Origin: Mycobacterium sp. | Lineage (GTDB): Bacteria > Actinomycetota > Actinomycetes > Mycobacteriales > Mycobacteriaceae | DNA length: 51,116 bases | NCBI GenBank assembly: GCA_011620645.1 | Contig: WOYS01000070.1 | Location: forward strand, 78,735-129,850 | Direction: 5' to 3' | Shown: positions 6,303-14,680 of the stretch, piece by piece | Layout: each line of letters begins with the position of its first letter | Numbering within the stretch: the stretch's first letter is position 1 | Translations under genes and position numbers: made by a program | The notes under the pieces: generated by a model | Told to the model about the DNA's origin: nothing | Database searches by the model: none | The model's input: only the letters and a program-made list of their open reading frames with translations

Positions 6303-8564
6303 TCAGTCATCCTGATTCTTCGCACCAAAATTGCGTAGCCGCAGGCTGTTCGAGACGACGAAGAACGATGAGAACGCCATTGCCGCACCGGCGATCAGCG
6401 GGTTCAGCAGACCTGCAGCCGCCACCGGGATCGCTGCGATGTTGTAGCCGAACGCCCAGATCAGATTCACCTTGATGGTGCGCATCGTGGACTCGGCCAG
6501 CCCGAGTGCGACGGGCACCACTGTGAGGTCGTCGCGGACCAGGATCACGTCAGCCGCGCCGATCGCGACATCGGTGCCGCGTCCGATCGCCATCCCCAAA
6601 TCCGCGCACGCCAGCGCCGGCCCGTCATTGATGCCATCCCCGACCATCGCGACGACACGGCCCTGCTCCCGGAGCTGCTCGATGACGTGGACCTTGCCGT
6701 CGGGCAGGACATCGGCAATGACGTCGTCGATACCGACTTGGGCGGCGACGGCGGCTGCCGAGGCCGCGTTGTCTCCGGTGAGCAGCACGGTGCGCAGGCC
6801 CTTCGCGTGCAGCGCGGAGATCGTGTCGGCAGCGGAGTCCTTGATCTTGTCGGAGACTGAGATCAGGCCGCACACCTCGCCGTCGACCTCGACATAGGCG
6901 ACTGTCTCCCCGCGCGATTCGGCGTGTCGCCGTTCCGAATACAGCGTGGCGGGGGCCGCTGCCGACCCGATCCACGACGGTTTTCCGACGCGCACGAACC
7001 GTCCGGACACCACACCTTCAACCCCGCGGCCGGCCGTGGATCGAAAGTCCTCGACCGCAGCATATTTATCGACCGCGGTCCGAATTGCCAGGGCGACGGC
7101 GTGTTCGGAGGCTGATTCTACGGCGGCGGCCGCTGCCAGCACGTCATCGGCGTTCCAACCGATCGCAGGGGTGACGGCGCTGACTGTCAGCCGGCCCGTC
7201 GTCAACGTACCGGTCTTATCGAAGACGACGGTGTCGACGGCGCGGGTGGTCTCCAGTGACCGGTAACCCTTGAGGAAGACACCCAGTTGAGCGCCTCGCC
7301 CCGAAGCCACCATCATCGCTGTGGGGGTTGCCAGGCCGAGCGCACACGGACAGGCGATGACGATGACGGCCAAAGCCGCCGACACCGCGTGATTCGCGCC
7401 GGCCCCGGAAAGCAGCCACGCGGTAGCGGTCAGTGCCGCAATGACGAAAACGCACGGAACGAAGACGGAGGCGACCCGGTCGGCAAGCCGCTGTGCGTCG
7501 GCCTTTTCGGCCTGCGCCTCCTCGACGAGGCGGACCATTCCCGCGAAGTGGGTATCGGCGCCGACTGCGGCCGCTTCGACGATGAGGCGACCATCGAGCA
7601 CCACCGTCCCGCCGATCACGGCGTCGCCGGGACGAACGCGGTGCGGTTTGGCCTCACCGGTCATCGCGCTGGTGTCGACTGCAGCCGAGCCGTCGACCAC
7701 CAACCCGTCCGCAGCGATCGTCTGTCCGGGGCGCACCGCGAAACGGTGTTGCTCGGCCAGTTCGTCTGCCGGGATGACCAGTTCGGAGCCGTCAGCGAGA
7801 ACGATGCTGACATCTTTGGCGCTCAGCGCGGCAAGCGACCGAAGAGCACTTCCCGCCTTCGATTTTGCGCGGGCCTCGAAATATTGGCCGGCGAGAACGA
7901 AGACCGTCACGCCCGCGGCGACCTCGAAGTAGATCGCATCGCTGCCCAGCAACGCCTGCCAGATGCCTTTGCCCTCGGCAGTGTGATGCCCGGAGAACAT
8001 GGTGAACAGTGACCATGCCGAAGCCGCGATGATGCCGACGGAGATGAGCGTCTCCATCGACGCGGTCCCATGCCGGGCACGGCTCAGGGCGGTGCGGTGA
8101 AACGGCCACGCGGCCCATGTCACCACTGGCAGTGCCAGCGCGGTCAGCACCCACTGCCAACCCGTGAAGCGGGTGCTGGGCACGACAGCGAACATCACGG
8201 ATAGATCGGCCAACGGGACGAACAAGACCGCGGCCACGGACAGGCGCAGCAGCAGGCTCCGTGCGTGGGCGGCATCGGGATCACCGGGCTGGCCGACACC
8301 GGTCTGGCGGATCTTCGCACCGTACCCGGCGTTGCGCACGACATCGCACACGATGTCCGCGTCGATACCCGCGGGTGCCTCGATCGTCGCGACCCGGGTG
8401 GCGAAGTTCACAGATGCCCGGACCTCGGGCAGCTTGTTCAGCGCTGATTGCAGCCGGCTCGCGCATGCGCCACAGGACATGCCGTCCACATCGAACTGGA
8501 GCCGTTCTGACTCCCGCTCCGCACGGTCGGCCGCGGTGGTATCCGTCGACGTCGTGGTGCTCAC
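6303..8564 (-). CDS. ctpB: copper-translocating P1B-type ATPase (CtpB/CopA type)
   Basis: The 753-residue product has an N-terminal HMA domain with GMSCGAC (CxxC at residues 31-34), TGEA at 302-305, the transmembrane CPC motif at 405-407, the phosphorylation motif DKTGT at 449-453, and the later TGDN and GDGIND motifs. These define a Cu(I) P1B-1 ATPase of the inner membrane. Length and linkage to CopD/CtaG match M. tuberculosis ctpB (Rv0103c), although ctpA or ctpV type assignment cannot be excluded. In the nucleotide-binding domain the usual SEHP is SEHA (486-489). GTG 8564 is preceded directly by AGGAG, an unusually close ribosome-binding sequence. It is divergent from sigC over an 80-nt gap holding a 22-bp palindrome. 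Confidence 0.9.
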   Translation of the reverse strand: MSTTTSTDTTAADRAERESERLQFDVDGMSCGACASRLQSALNKLPEVRASVNFATRVATIEAPAGIDADIVCDVVRNAGYGAKIRQTGVGQPGDPDAAHARSLLLRLSVAAVLFVPLADLSVMFAVVPSTRFTGWQWVLTALALPVVTWAAWPFHRTALSRARHGTASMETLISVGIIAASAWSLFTMFSGHHTAEGKGIWQALLGSDAIYFEVAAGVTVFVLAGQYFEARAKSKAGSALRSLAALSAKDVSIVLADGSELVIPADELAEQHRFAVRPGQTIAADGLVVDGSAAVDTSAMTGEAKPHRVRPGDAVIGGTVVLDGRLIVEAAAVGADTHFAGMVRLVEEAQAEKADAQRLADRVASVFVPCVFVIAALTATAWLLSGAGANHAVSAALAVIVIACPCALGLATPTAMMVASGRGAQLGVFLKGYRSLETTRAVDTVVFDKTGTLTTGRLTVSAVTPAIGWNADDVLAAAAAVESASEHAVALAIRTAVDKYAAVEDFRSTAGRGVEGVVSGRFVRVGKPSWIGSAAAPATLYSERRHAESRGETVAYVEVDGEVCGLISVSDKIKDSAADTISALHAKGLRTVLLTGDNAASAAAVAAQVGIDDVIADVLPDGKVHVIEQLREQGRVVAMVGDGINDGPALACADLGMAIGRGTDVAIGAADVILVRDDLTVVPVALGLAESTMRTIKVNLIWAFGYNIAAIPVAAAGLLNPLIAGAAMAFSSFFVVSNSLRLRNFGAKNQDD

Positions 8565-8578
8565 CTCCTGCGCATCTG

Positions 8579-8600
8579 CCCTATGACATCAGTCGTAGGG
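8579..8600. promoter_or_regulatory. 22-bp inverted repeat between ctpB and sigC
   Basis: CCCTATGAC and GTCGTAGGG form 9-bp arms with one mismatch around ATCA. It is 14 nt from the ctpB start and 44 nt from the sigC start, so one bound repressor could control either gene. The CCCTA/TAGGG ends resemble the copper-repressor-like element at 944-963, but the spacing differs. Confidence 0.55.
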
Positions 8601-8631
8601 ATGCGGCGAGAAGTTCCCGCCGCACGTCCCA

Positions 8632-8637
8632 TAGTCT
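8632..8637 (+). promoter_or_regulatory. -10 hexamer TAGTCT for leaderless sigC
   Basis: TAGTCT ends 7 nt before GTG 8645, the spacing expected when transcription starts on the start codon. No ribosome-binding sequence precedes the GTG. Confidence 0.5.
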
Positions 8638-8644
8638 CTCCTCC

Positions 8645-9187
8645 GTGGCAACAACAGGTGAAAACGATCGGGTGACCGAACTCGCCATGGCCGCCGGCCG
8701 CGGCGACCGCGCGGCTCTCACCCGGTTCATCGAGGCCACTCAACGTGATGTGTGGCGCACGATCGCGTACCTGTCCGATCCGGGGAGCGCCGAGGATCTA
8801 ACGCAGGAAACGTATCTGCGGGCCATGAAGGCGCTGCCCCGTTTCAGCGGTCGTTCGACGGCCAAAACCTGGCTGCTGTCGATCGCGCGGCGGGTCGTGG
8901 TCGACCAGATTCGCTACAATTCATCGCGGCCGCGGCCCGCCTACGTGGTCGATCTGGACGATGTGCTGGTCGGTGGCCGCATCGAGAACATGGTCGAGAT
9001 CCGGATTCTGCTCGACGGACTGGAGCCCGAGCGCCGCGAGGCGCTCGTGCTCACCCAAGTGCTCGGAATGTCTTACGCTGAGGCGGCCGAAGTGGCTGGG
9101 TGTCCGATCGGCACGATCCGTTCCCGGGTCGCCCGAGCGCGCGACGATCTGGTACGTGCGACCGCCGAGGACGATCGAGCGGTGTGA
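8645..9187 (+). CDS. sigC: ECF sigma factor SigC
   Basis: The 180-residue protein has a region 2 (SAEDLTQETYLRAM, residues about 49-62) and a region 4 with a helix-turn-helix (MSYAEAAEVAGCPIGTIRSRVARAR). The sequence follows M. tuberculosis SigC (Rv2069) along its length, including TQRDVWR-type and GCPVGTIRSRVARARD-type stretches. SigC-family factors are linked in mycobacteria and corynebacteria to copper acquisition and the aa3 oxidase. GTG 8645 is chosen from the similarity and from the TAGTCT hexamer 7 nt upstream. It is divergent from ctpB. No anti-sigma gene follows it; the nearest candidate is the zf-HC2 protein at 3938-4639. Confidence 0.88.
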   Translation: MATTGENDRVTELAMAAGRGDRAALTRFIEATQRDVWRTIAYLSDPGSAEDLTQETYLRAMKALPRFSGRSTAKTWLLSIARRVVVDQIRYNSSRPRPAYVVDLDDVLVGGRIENMVEIRILLDGLEPERREALVLTQVLGMSYAEAAEVAGCPIGTIRSRVARARDDLVRATAEDDRAV

Positions 9188-9227
9188 CGGGTCAGGACCT
9201 CTGGCCCCTTGCATGGCTCGGCAGGAC

Positions 9228-9233
9228 TAGATT
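9228..9233 (+). promoter_or_regulatory. -10 hexamer TAGATT for leaderless arsR-type gene
   Basis: TAGATT ends 7 nt before ATG 9241 and there is no ribosome-binding sequence, which supports this start over an upstream in-frame ATG at 9100 inside sigC. Confidence 0.55.
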
Positions 9234-9240
9234 GCCTGAT

Positions 9241-9561
9241 ATGGAGGACGCGTCGGTGGTGCAGAAGGCCTCGTCGGCAACGGCCGACGTGGACATCTCC
9301 GCATGGGCGCGCCGCTTCGACCTGCTGTCGGACCCGCACCGCCTGGAGATCCTGCTCAGCTTGCACCTGGTGCCGGGCATCTGTGTCAGCGACCTGGCCT
9401 CGGCGCTGGGGCGATCGGAAAATGCGGTTTCCCAAGCACTTCGGGTGCTGCGCGGGCAGGGCTGGGTGACCAGCAGCCGGGCGGGCCGCTCCGTCAGTTA
9501 CCGCCTCGCCGACGAGATCGTGCATGATCTGCTGCATTGGATCGGCGCGGGCCACAACTGA
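9241..9561 (+). CDS. ArsR/SmtB-family metal-responsive repressor
   Basis: The 106-residue product is a winged helix-turn-helix protein with LLSDPHRLEILLSL and the recognition segment RSENAVSQALRVLRGQGWV (residues about 58-76), followed by the wing AGRSVSYRL. The last helix carries Asp91, His95, His99 and His105, candidates for the alpha-5 metal site of nickel/cobalt or zinc sensors in this family. It is followed by cbiMNQO on the same strand with an 11-bp palindrome (9561-9571) starting at its stop codon, so it probably represses the uptake operon when cobalt or nickel is ample. The ligand cannot be read from the sequence. The start at ATG 9241 is supported by the TAGATT hexamer. Confidence 0.88.
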   Translation: MEDASVVQKASSATADVDISAWARRFDLLSDPHRLEILLSLHLVPGICVSDLASALGRSENAVSQALRVLRGQGWVTSSRAGRSVSYRLADEIVHDLLHWIGAGHN

Positions 9562-9571
9562 CCTGACAGGT
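9561..9571. promoter_or_regulatory. palindrome ACCTGACAGGT upstream of cbiM
   Basis: A perfect 5-bp inverted repeat around a central A lies 40 nt before the cbiM -10 hexamer. It is a candidate operator for the adjacent ArsR-type repressor, though ArsR/SmtB operators are usually longer and AT-richer. Confidence 0.35.
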
Positions 9572-9610
9572 GATTATCTGTTCATCTGGACAGGCATGGG
9601 TGCGGGCCCC

Positions 9611-9616
9611 TAGGCT
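9611..9616 (+). promoter_or_regulatory. -10 hexamer TAGGCT for cbiM
   Basis: TAGGCT ends 6 nt before ATG 9623, consistent with a leaderless transcript starting near that codon. The gap between the repressor gene and cbiM is only 61 nt, too short for a cobalamin riboswitch. Confidence 0.45.
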
Positions 9617-9622
9617 CGACGA

Positions 9623-10297
9623 ATGGCTCAGCAGTTCGTCGCGATGCATCTGAGCGACGGCATCATCAACGCTCCCACATCACTGGTCTTCGGTGTCATC
9701 GCCGTTGTCGCCCTTGGCTTTTGCGGATTTCGTGCGCGTCGCGAACTCGACGAGCGCACCGTTCCACTTGCAGGCCTTGTCGCGGCGTTCATCTTCGCGG
9801 TACAGATGGTCAATTTCCCCATCCTGCCGGGGGTGAGCGGCCACCTGCTCGGCGGGGCGCTCGCCGCCGCCCTGGTCGGCCCCTACACCGGAGCGCTGTG
9901 TGTCTCCATCGTGCTGGTGGTGCAGAGCCTGCTGTTCGCCGATGGCGGTGTCACCGCGCTGGGGACCAACATCACCAACATGTCGCTCATCGGGGTAGCC
10001 ACGGGCTACGGCACCGCCGCGGCGGCCTACGCGCTCACCAAACGGTTGGGCCCGTCGGCGTTCATCGCGGCGGTCATCGGAACAGTTGCTGCGGCCATGG
10101 GTTTCGTCATCGAATATGCGATCAGTGGTGCCTCATCGGCATCGTTGACCACCGTCGCCGGTTACATGTTCGGTACCCACCTGTTGATCGGTGTCGGTGA
10201 AGGCGTCATCACCGCACTGACGGTGGTGGCGGTGGCGCGCTCGCGCCCCGACCTGGTGTACCTGCTACGCCGTTCCCGACAGGAGGCACTGGCATGA
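9623..10297 (+). CDS. cbiM: CbiM, metal-binding membrane component of an ECF cobalt/nickel transporter
   Basis: The product has about seven hydrophobic segments and the CbiM family signature MHLSDGI. In this family the N-terminal Met and His2 bind the metal, which argues for initiation at the internal ATG 9644. However, the promoter hexamer TAGGCT points to a leaderless start at ATG 9623, which would add seven residues (MAQQFVA) before the Met-His. I list the longer form and leave the start open. It is the first gene of cbiMNQO, overlapping cbiN by 4 nt (ATGA). The operon imports Co(II) or Ni(II); nearby cobalamin genes favour cobalt. Confidence 0.9.
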   Translation: MAQQFVAMHLSDGIINAPTSLVFGVIAVVALGFCGFRARRELDERTVPLAGLVAAFIFAVQMVNFPILPGVSGHLLGGALAAALVGPYTGALCVSIVLVVQSLLFADGGVTALGTNITNMSLIGVATGYGTAAAAYALTKRLGPSAFIAAVIGTVAAAMGFVIEYAISGASSASLTTVAGYMFGTHLLIGVGEGVITALTVVAVARSRPDLVYLLRRSRQEALA

Positions 10298-10668
10298 CGG
10301 CACCCGCACGCGGAAAGACGTTCTGGATCGGCTTTCTCATCGTCACCCTGCTGATCGCCGGGGGGCTTTCGTACCTGGCCGGCTCCAGCCCTGACGTACT
10401 GGACTCGGCGACGCTGCAGGGCTGTGAGGTCATCGAGGTTAACGGCACCGAGGAGCTCACCGGGAGCTGTATCGCCCAGCATGCCGGTGATCACGCCATG
10501 GCGACGTCACCGCTGGCCGACTATGCAATCGTCGGTAAGGACGGCACCGGCGGGCTGGCCGGTGTGATCGGGGTGATCGTCACCCTCGCGGTTGCCGGTG
10601 GCGTGTTCTGGCTCATCGCCCGCCGTAGATCCGATACTGTAGATCCGATACCTAGGCATCCCGGATAG
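10294..10668 (+). CDS. cbiN: CbiN/PDGLE-type small component of the cobalt transporter
   Basis: The 124-residue protein has two membrane helices (residues about 11-28 and 87-107) flanking an extracytoplasmic loop, the layout of CbiN and PDGLE-domain proteins that assist CbiM in loading metal. The loop contains two cysteines (about residues 44 and 59) and a short His-containing stretch (AQHAGDHAM). The start overlaps the cbiM stop in an ATGA. The stop TAG abuts the ATG of cbiQ. Sequence similarity within this family is low, so the call rests on topology and operon position. Confidence 0.8.
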   Translation: MTAPARGKTFWIGFLIVTLLIAGGLSYLAGSSPDVLDSATLQGCEVIEVNGTEELTGSCIAQHAGDHAMATSPLADYAIVGKDGTGGLAGVIGVIVTLAVAGGVFWLIARRRSDTVDPIPRHPG

Positions 10669-11436
10669 ATGGGCGCCGGACACTCGCACCCGCTGTTCCG
10701 GGTCGACGATTCCCCGGTGCACCGGGTGCCTGCGGAGGTCAAGATCGTCTGCCTTGTCCTGATGGTGCTGGCCGTGGTGGCCACTCCGCGGGACATGTTC
10801 TGGCCGTACGCGATCTACGCAGTGCTCATCCTGGCCGTCTGGCGGCTGGCCCATATCCCGCTGCGCTGGGTACTTCCCCGGATGCTGATCGAGGCACCGT
10901 TCGTGGTGCTGGCAGTGTTGCTGCCATTCGCCGAAGGAGGGCGACAGCTTTCCATCGCAGCGATTCAGCTGTCGGTGACCGGGCTGTGGGCGGCGTGGGG
11001 CATCGTGGTCAAGGGCACCCTGGGCGTGGCGGCGTCGTTGACGTTCGCGGCCACCACCTCGGCGCGGGAGCTTCCTGTCGCCTTGAGCCGGCTGGGGATG
11101 CCCGCACTCGTGACCTCGATGCTGGTACTGATGATCCGCTACATCGATGTGCTCACCGCCGAAGCGCAACGGATGCGGATGGCGCGACTGTCGCGCGGTG
11201 ACTCGCCGCGCATGCTGCATCAGGCCGGTGCAGTGGCGCGCAGCGTCGGTGCGCTGTTCCTGCGTTCCTACGAGCGGGGCGAGCGGGTCTACCTGGCGAT
11301 GCTGTCGCGTGGATTCGACGGCCGGGTACCCGAACTGGCTGCCGGGCCCGACCGTGCGCGGGCCGTCGACTGGGTCGCCCTGTCGCCGGCGATGCTGGCC
11401 ATCGCGGTGTCGATATCTGCATGGGCGCTGCGATGA
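10669..11436 (+). CDS. cbiQ: CbiQ, transmembrane (T) component of the ECF cobalt transporter
   Basis: The 255-residue protein has five to six hydrophobic segments and two cytoplasmic coupling segments with the Ala-Arg-Gly-like pattern of EcfT proteins: AEAQRMRMARLSRG (about residues 165-178) and YERGERVYLAMLSRGFDG (about 201-218). These contact the ATPase. It starts on the base after the cbiN stop, and its stop overlaps the cbiO start (ATGA at 11433). Family length is about 250 residues, so it is complete. Confidence 0.9.
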   Translation: MGAGHSHPLFRVDDSPVHRVPAEVKIVCLVLMVLAVVATPRDMFWPYAIYAVLILAVWRLAHIPLRWVLPRMLIEAPFVVLAVLLPFAEGGRQLSIAAIQLSVTGLWAAWGIVVKGTLGVAASLTFAATTSARELPVALSRLGMPALVTSMLVLMIRYIDVLTAEAQRMRMARLSRGDSPRMLHQAGAVARSVGALFLRSYERGERVYLAMLSRGFDGRVPELAAGPDRARAVDWVALSPAMLAIAVSISAWALR

Positions 11437-12170
11437 GTCCACCGGCGGTGCGGGTTTCGGGTCTTCGTCATGTGTATCCCGACGGGCATATCGGCCTGGA
11501 CTGTGTCGATCTGACCGTGGCAGCGGGGGAGCGGGTTGCCATTCTCGGGCCGAACGGGGCCGGCAAGACCACGCTGATGCTCTCGCTCAACGGTGTCCTC
11601 ACCCCGACGCAGGGCTCGGTGTCGATCGGCGAGACACCTTTGTCGCGCACGACAGTTCGAGAGATCCGCCGGCGGGTCGGATTGGTCTTCCAGGACCCCG
11701 ACGACCAGCTGTTCATGCCGACCGTCGCACAGGATGTCGCGTTCGGTCCGGCCAATTTCGGAGTGGCCGGAACCGAACTGAGCGCCCGTGTCGCCGATGC
11801 GCTGGCGGCGGTGTCGATGACCGATCATGCTGATCGCAGCCCGGCGCATCTGTCGCTGGGACAGCGACGGCGGGCCGCGCTGGCCACCGTGCTCGCCTGC
11901 CACCCGGAGATCCTGGTGCTCGACGAGCCATCGGCGAATCTCGACCCGCTGGCCCGGCGTGAACTCGCCGAGACGTTGGCGGGGCTAGCGGCAACCATCC
12001 TCGTCGTCACCCATGACCTCCCCTACGCCGCCCAACTGTGCACCCGCGCAGTGATACTCGATGACGGGCGGGTGGTCGCCGACGGTGCGATGCCGGAGAT
12101 TCTCGGCGACGCCGACCTGCTCGCCGCGCACCGACTGGAGCTACCGTGGGGTTTCAGGGTCAGTCGATGA
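11433..12170 (+). CDS. cbiO: CbiO, ATPase of the ECF cobalt transporter
   Basis: The 245-residue ABC ATPase shows Walker A (GPNGAGKTT, about residues 36-44), the Q-loop FQDPDDQLF, the signature LSLGQRRR (one residue off the LSGGQ consensus), Walker B ILVLDEP and the H-loop VVTHD. FQDPDDQLF is typical of CbiO/EcfA proteins. ATG 11433 is preferred to ATG 11421 because it forms the ATGA overlap with cbiQ. Its 3' end overlaps the convergent mtr gene by 11 nt. It energises CbiMNQ in the inner membrane. Confidence 0.92.
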   Translation: MSPPAVRVSGLRHVYPDGHIGLDCVDLTVAAGERVAILGPNGAGKTTLMLSLNGVLTPTQGSVSIGETPLSRTTVREIRRRVGLVFQDPDDQLFMPTVAQDVAFGPANFGVAGTELSARVADALAAVSMTDHADRSPAHLSLGQRRRAALATVLACHPEILVLDEPSANLDPLARRELAETLAGLAATILVVTHDLPYAAQLCTRAVILDDGRVVADGAMPEILGDADLLAAHRLELPWGFRVSR

Positions 12171-13554
12171 GACCCAGCAGCGCGTTCTCGATCACTTCCG
12201 GGAGCGCCGGGTGGATCCAATATTGTCCGGTGGCAACCTCTTTGGCGGTCTGGCCGAAGCTCATCGCCTGGATCAGCGGCTGGATGATCGACGAGGCCTG
12301 ATGGCCCATGATGTGCGCGCCCAGAATCTTTCCGGTGGCGCGGTCACCGATCAGTTTGGCGATGCCGGTGGTGTCCTCCATGGCCCACCCGTACGCGGTG
12401 TCGCCGTAATTCTGGACCTTGACCACGATGTCGTGGCCGGCCTCGCGGGCCTCGGCCTCGGTGAGCCCGACGCAGGCTATCTGCGGGTCGGTGAACACCG
12501 CCGACGGTACGAACCGGTGATCGGTGGCCACCATGGCCGCGGTGTCATCCCAGTCGAGCAGCAGATTGTGCCGGACGACCCGCATCTCGTGGTTGGCCAC
12601 ATGCTTGAGCTGATAGGCCGAGGACACGTCGCCGAGGGCGTACACGCCGCGCGCAGTGGTCCGCTGGTAGTCGTCGACCACCACCATGCTGTCCTGCAGT
12701 GCCACCCCGGCCACCGCGGCGTTCAGCAGGTCGCCGTTGGGCCTGCGGCCGGTGGCCACCAGCAGCATGTCGGCGGCCAGCTCGGTCCCGTCGTCGAGTT
12801 CCAGGACCAAACCGTCACCGCTGCGCGGGCGAGACCCGACGACGTTGGTGTGGGTCCGCAGATCCCATGTGGCCGCCGCCAGATCGTTGAAGCTGTGGCA
12901 GACCGTCTCATCGCAGTGGGTCAGCATGCCCGGGCCGCGCACCACGACGGTCACCGTCACCCCGAGCGCGGAGAACACGTGCGCGAACTCCGCGGCCACG
13001 AAACCGCCGCCGATGATGACGAGATGTTCGGGCAGTTCACCGATCCGCATGATGGTGTCGCTGGTGTGGTACCGGACCCCGCATTCGGTGATGGCGGGCG
13101 GCACGATGGCTCGTGCACCGGCAGCGATGACCACCTGATCGGAACTGAACTCCGCACCGTCGCCGGCGCGCAGCGTGTAGCAGCCATCGGCAGCGCCGGT
13201 GAACCGCGTTTGGCTGCCGTACACGTCGATGTTGGGCAGACTCCGCTTGTGCTTCTCGCCGCCGGCGGCGATCGGGTCGATGCGGCCGAACACCCGGGAC
13301 ACGACGTCGGGCCAGCGCACCTTGTCGATGTGCGCGTCGATGCCGAATCGGGAGCTTTCTTTGATGGTCTGGGCGACCTCGGCCGCGTAGACGAACATCT
13401 TGGTCGGGATACAGCCGACATTGAGGCACGTACCGCCGAAGGTGCCCTGTTCGCAGATCGCGACGCGCATCTCGCCGTAGCGGGCGTCGAACCCGGGATC
13501 GGCGATGCTGTTGCCCGAGCCGGTGCCGACGATGGTCAGGTCGTAGTGCTCCAC
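12160..13554 (-). CDS. mtr: mycothione reductase
   Basis: The 464-residue flavoprotein reduces oxidised mycothiol disulfide with NADPH in the cytosol. It shows the N-terminal FAD-binding segment (IVGTGSGNSI), the redox-active disulfide GGTCLNVGCIPTK (Cys43 and Cys48), the NADPH-binding fold (IIGGGFVAAEFA), the ALGDVSS FAD segment and a C-terminal dimerisation domain with the HPALPE active-site histidine. It matches M. tuberculosis Rv2855. The start is GTG 13554. It lies 11 nt downstream of the hydrolase gene, in the same order as Rv2854-Rv2855, and converges with cbiO. Confidence 0.95.
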   Translation of the reverse strand: MEHYDLTIVGTGSGNSIADPGFDARYGEMRVAICEQGTFGGTCLNVGCIPTKMFVYAAEVAQTIKESSRFGIDAHIDKVRWPDVVSRVFGRIDPIAAGGEKHKRSLPNIDVYGSQTRFTGAADGCYTLRAGDGAEFSSDQVVIAAGARAIVPPAITECGVRYHTSDTIMRIGELPEHLVIIGGGFVAAEFAHVFSALGVTVTVVVRGPGMLTHCDETVCHSFNDLAAATWDLRTHTNVVGSRPRSGDGLVLELDDGTELAADMLLVATGRRPNGDLLNAAVAGVALQDSMVVVDDYQRTTARGVYALGDVSSAYQLKHVANHEMRVVRHNLLLDWDDTAAMVATDHRFVPSAVFTDPQIACVGLTEAEAREAGHDIVVKVQNYGDTAYGWAMEDTTGIAKLIGDRATGKILGAHIMGHQASSIIQPLIQAMSFGQTAKEVATGQYWIHPALPEVIENALLGLID

Positions 13555-13565
13555 GCAGGGCCGTC

Positions 13566-14561
13566 CTATCCGGAATGTGGTGTGGTCGATGACGTCCCGG
13601 TCCGGAGATACCAGTCCAGCCAGGTGTCGAGTTCGTGGTAGGCGGTCGCCTTCGGCTCGGCGACCGACAGAAATACATCATGCTTCGCGTCGGCGATGGG
13701 GACCACCGTAAGCCGATCGCCGACGCAGCCCGCCCAGCGGGCGATCTGCGCGACGTCGAGCACCGCGTCGCCGCGTTGGATGAGATCGGGATCAGCCGAC
13801 TCGGTGACGCTGTGGTCCGATCGCAGGATCAGGCTGGGGACCCCGACGTCCAGGCCGCGGTGCAGCCGCTTCTGACCGCGCCGAATCGCGTTGATCCAGC
13901 CGAAGGTGACCGGGAATCCGCCGACAGGCTTCCACTCCAGGTTGTACTCGAACTCGCCGGCGTGGTCGCGGTGCAGGGTGGTGCCGTATCCGCCCCGAGT
14001 CGGCTTGCGGGCCACCTGCATTCTGCGGAACCTGGCGAGCGCGATCAGCGCGGCCGAAGTCGGCGGGGTACGCAGAATCGCCGGCCCGTGCAGGTCGAAG
14101 AACGGGCTGTTGAGCACGAGCCCGTTGATCGGGCCGGTCGCATTGCGCCGGCGCAGCCGGTCCAGCCACAGCGACACGATCAGTCCGCCCGCCGAATGCC
14201 CGTACATCAGCACCTCGGCGCCGCCGATGGCATCAAGAGCGGCCTCGAGTGCGGCGTCGTAGTGCGCCAGGTTGGAGGTGAAGTGCGGGGTCTGGCCATC
14301 TTGGCGGGACCGTCCGCACTTGGGCAGGTCGAGGGCGTAACAGGCGAACCCGCGCGCGGCGAAGTGGTCGGCCAGTTCGGTGTGGAAGAAGTAGTCGGTG
14401 TAGCCGTGCACCAACAGCACCGCGCGCTCACCGTTGTGTGGTGGCTCACCACGACGGATGAGCGTGGCGACCAGTTCGCCCTCACCGTCGGGATCGGCAC
14501 CGAGGGCCACGGACTGCTGCCAATAGCCAGTTAATACGTCAGGCTCCCAGCCGGTCACCAT
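13566..14561 (-). CDS. alpha/beta hydrolase (Rv2854-like)
   Basis: The roughly 330-residue protein is a serine hydrolase: oxyanion-hole region LLVHGYTDYF, nucleophile elbow MYGHSAGGLIVSLW, and a probable catalytic His near the C-terminus in DAKHDVFLS. It resembles monoacylglycerol-lipase or lysophospholipase-like enzymes. The substrate is unknown. Three starts are possible: GTG 14567, ATG 14561 and GTG 14558; TACAGT (14571-14566) lies 7 nt before 14558, so a leaderless transcript could use that codon. The gene precedes mtr by 11 nt and is divergent from mqo. Confidence 0.85.
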   Translation of the reverse strand: MVTGWEPDVLTGYWQQSVALGADPDGEGELVATLIRRGEPPHNGERAVLLVHGYTDYFFHTELADHFAARGFACYALDLPKCGRSRQDGQTPHFTSNLAHYDAALEAALDAIGGAEVLMYGHSAGGLIVSLWLDRLRRRNATGPINGLVLNSPFFDLHGPAILRTPPTSAALIALARFRRMQVARKPTRGGYGTTLHRDHAGEFEYNLEWKPVGGFPVTFGWINAIRRGQKRLHRGLDVGVPSLILRSDHSVTESADPDLIQRGDAVLDVAQIARWAGCVGDRLTVVPIADAKHDVFLSVAEPKATAYHELDTWLDWYLRTGTSSTTPHSG

Positions 14562-14598
14562 AGTCACTGTAGTGACCTGTGCGGCCCGACCGCTTGCG

Positions 14599-14625
14599 TT
14601 GACACCGGCGGGATAACCTTAGTGA
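14599..14625 (+). promoter_or_regulatory. possible promoter of mqo (TTGACA ... TAGTGA)
   Basis: A perfect TTGACA (14599-14604) is followed after 15 nt by TAGTGA (14620-14625). The spacing is slightly short. A leader of about 50 nt with an AAGGAT ribosome-binding sequence then leads to the mqo GTG. Confidence 0.4.
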
Positions 14626-14680
14626 TCGGCAAGCCGCGAAAAATGCGGACAATGCGAGCAGTGAAGGACCAAGGATCTGC

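Noticed and set aside
5975-6388. 137-codon minus-strand frame as a functional gene
   Set aside because: It contains only one part of the superoxide dismutase sequence and shifts frame before the SOD C-terminus; it is a pseudogene.
9562-9643. Possible cobalamin riboswitch upstream of cbiM
   Set aside because: The gap is only 61 nt (to ATG 9623) and has no B12-box-like sequence; none was seen before cobO or the orphan CbiM gene either.
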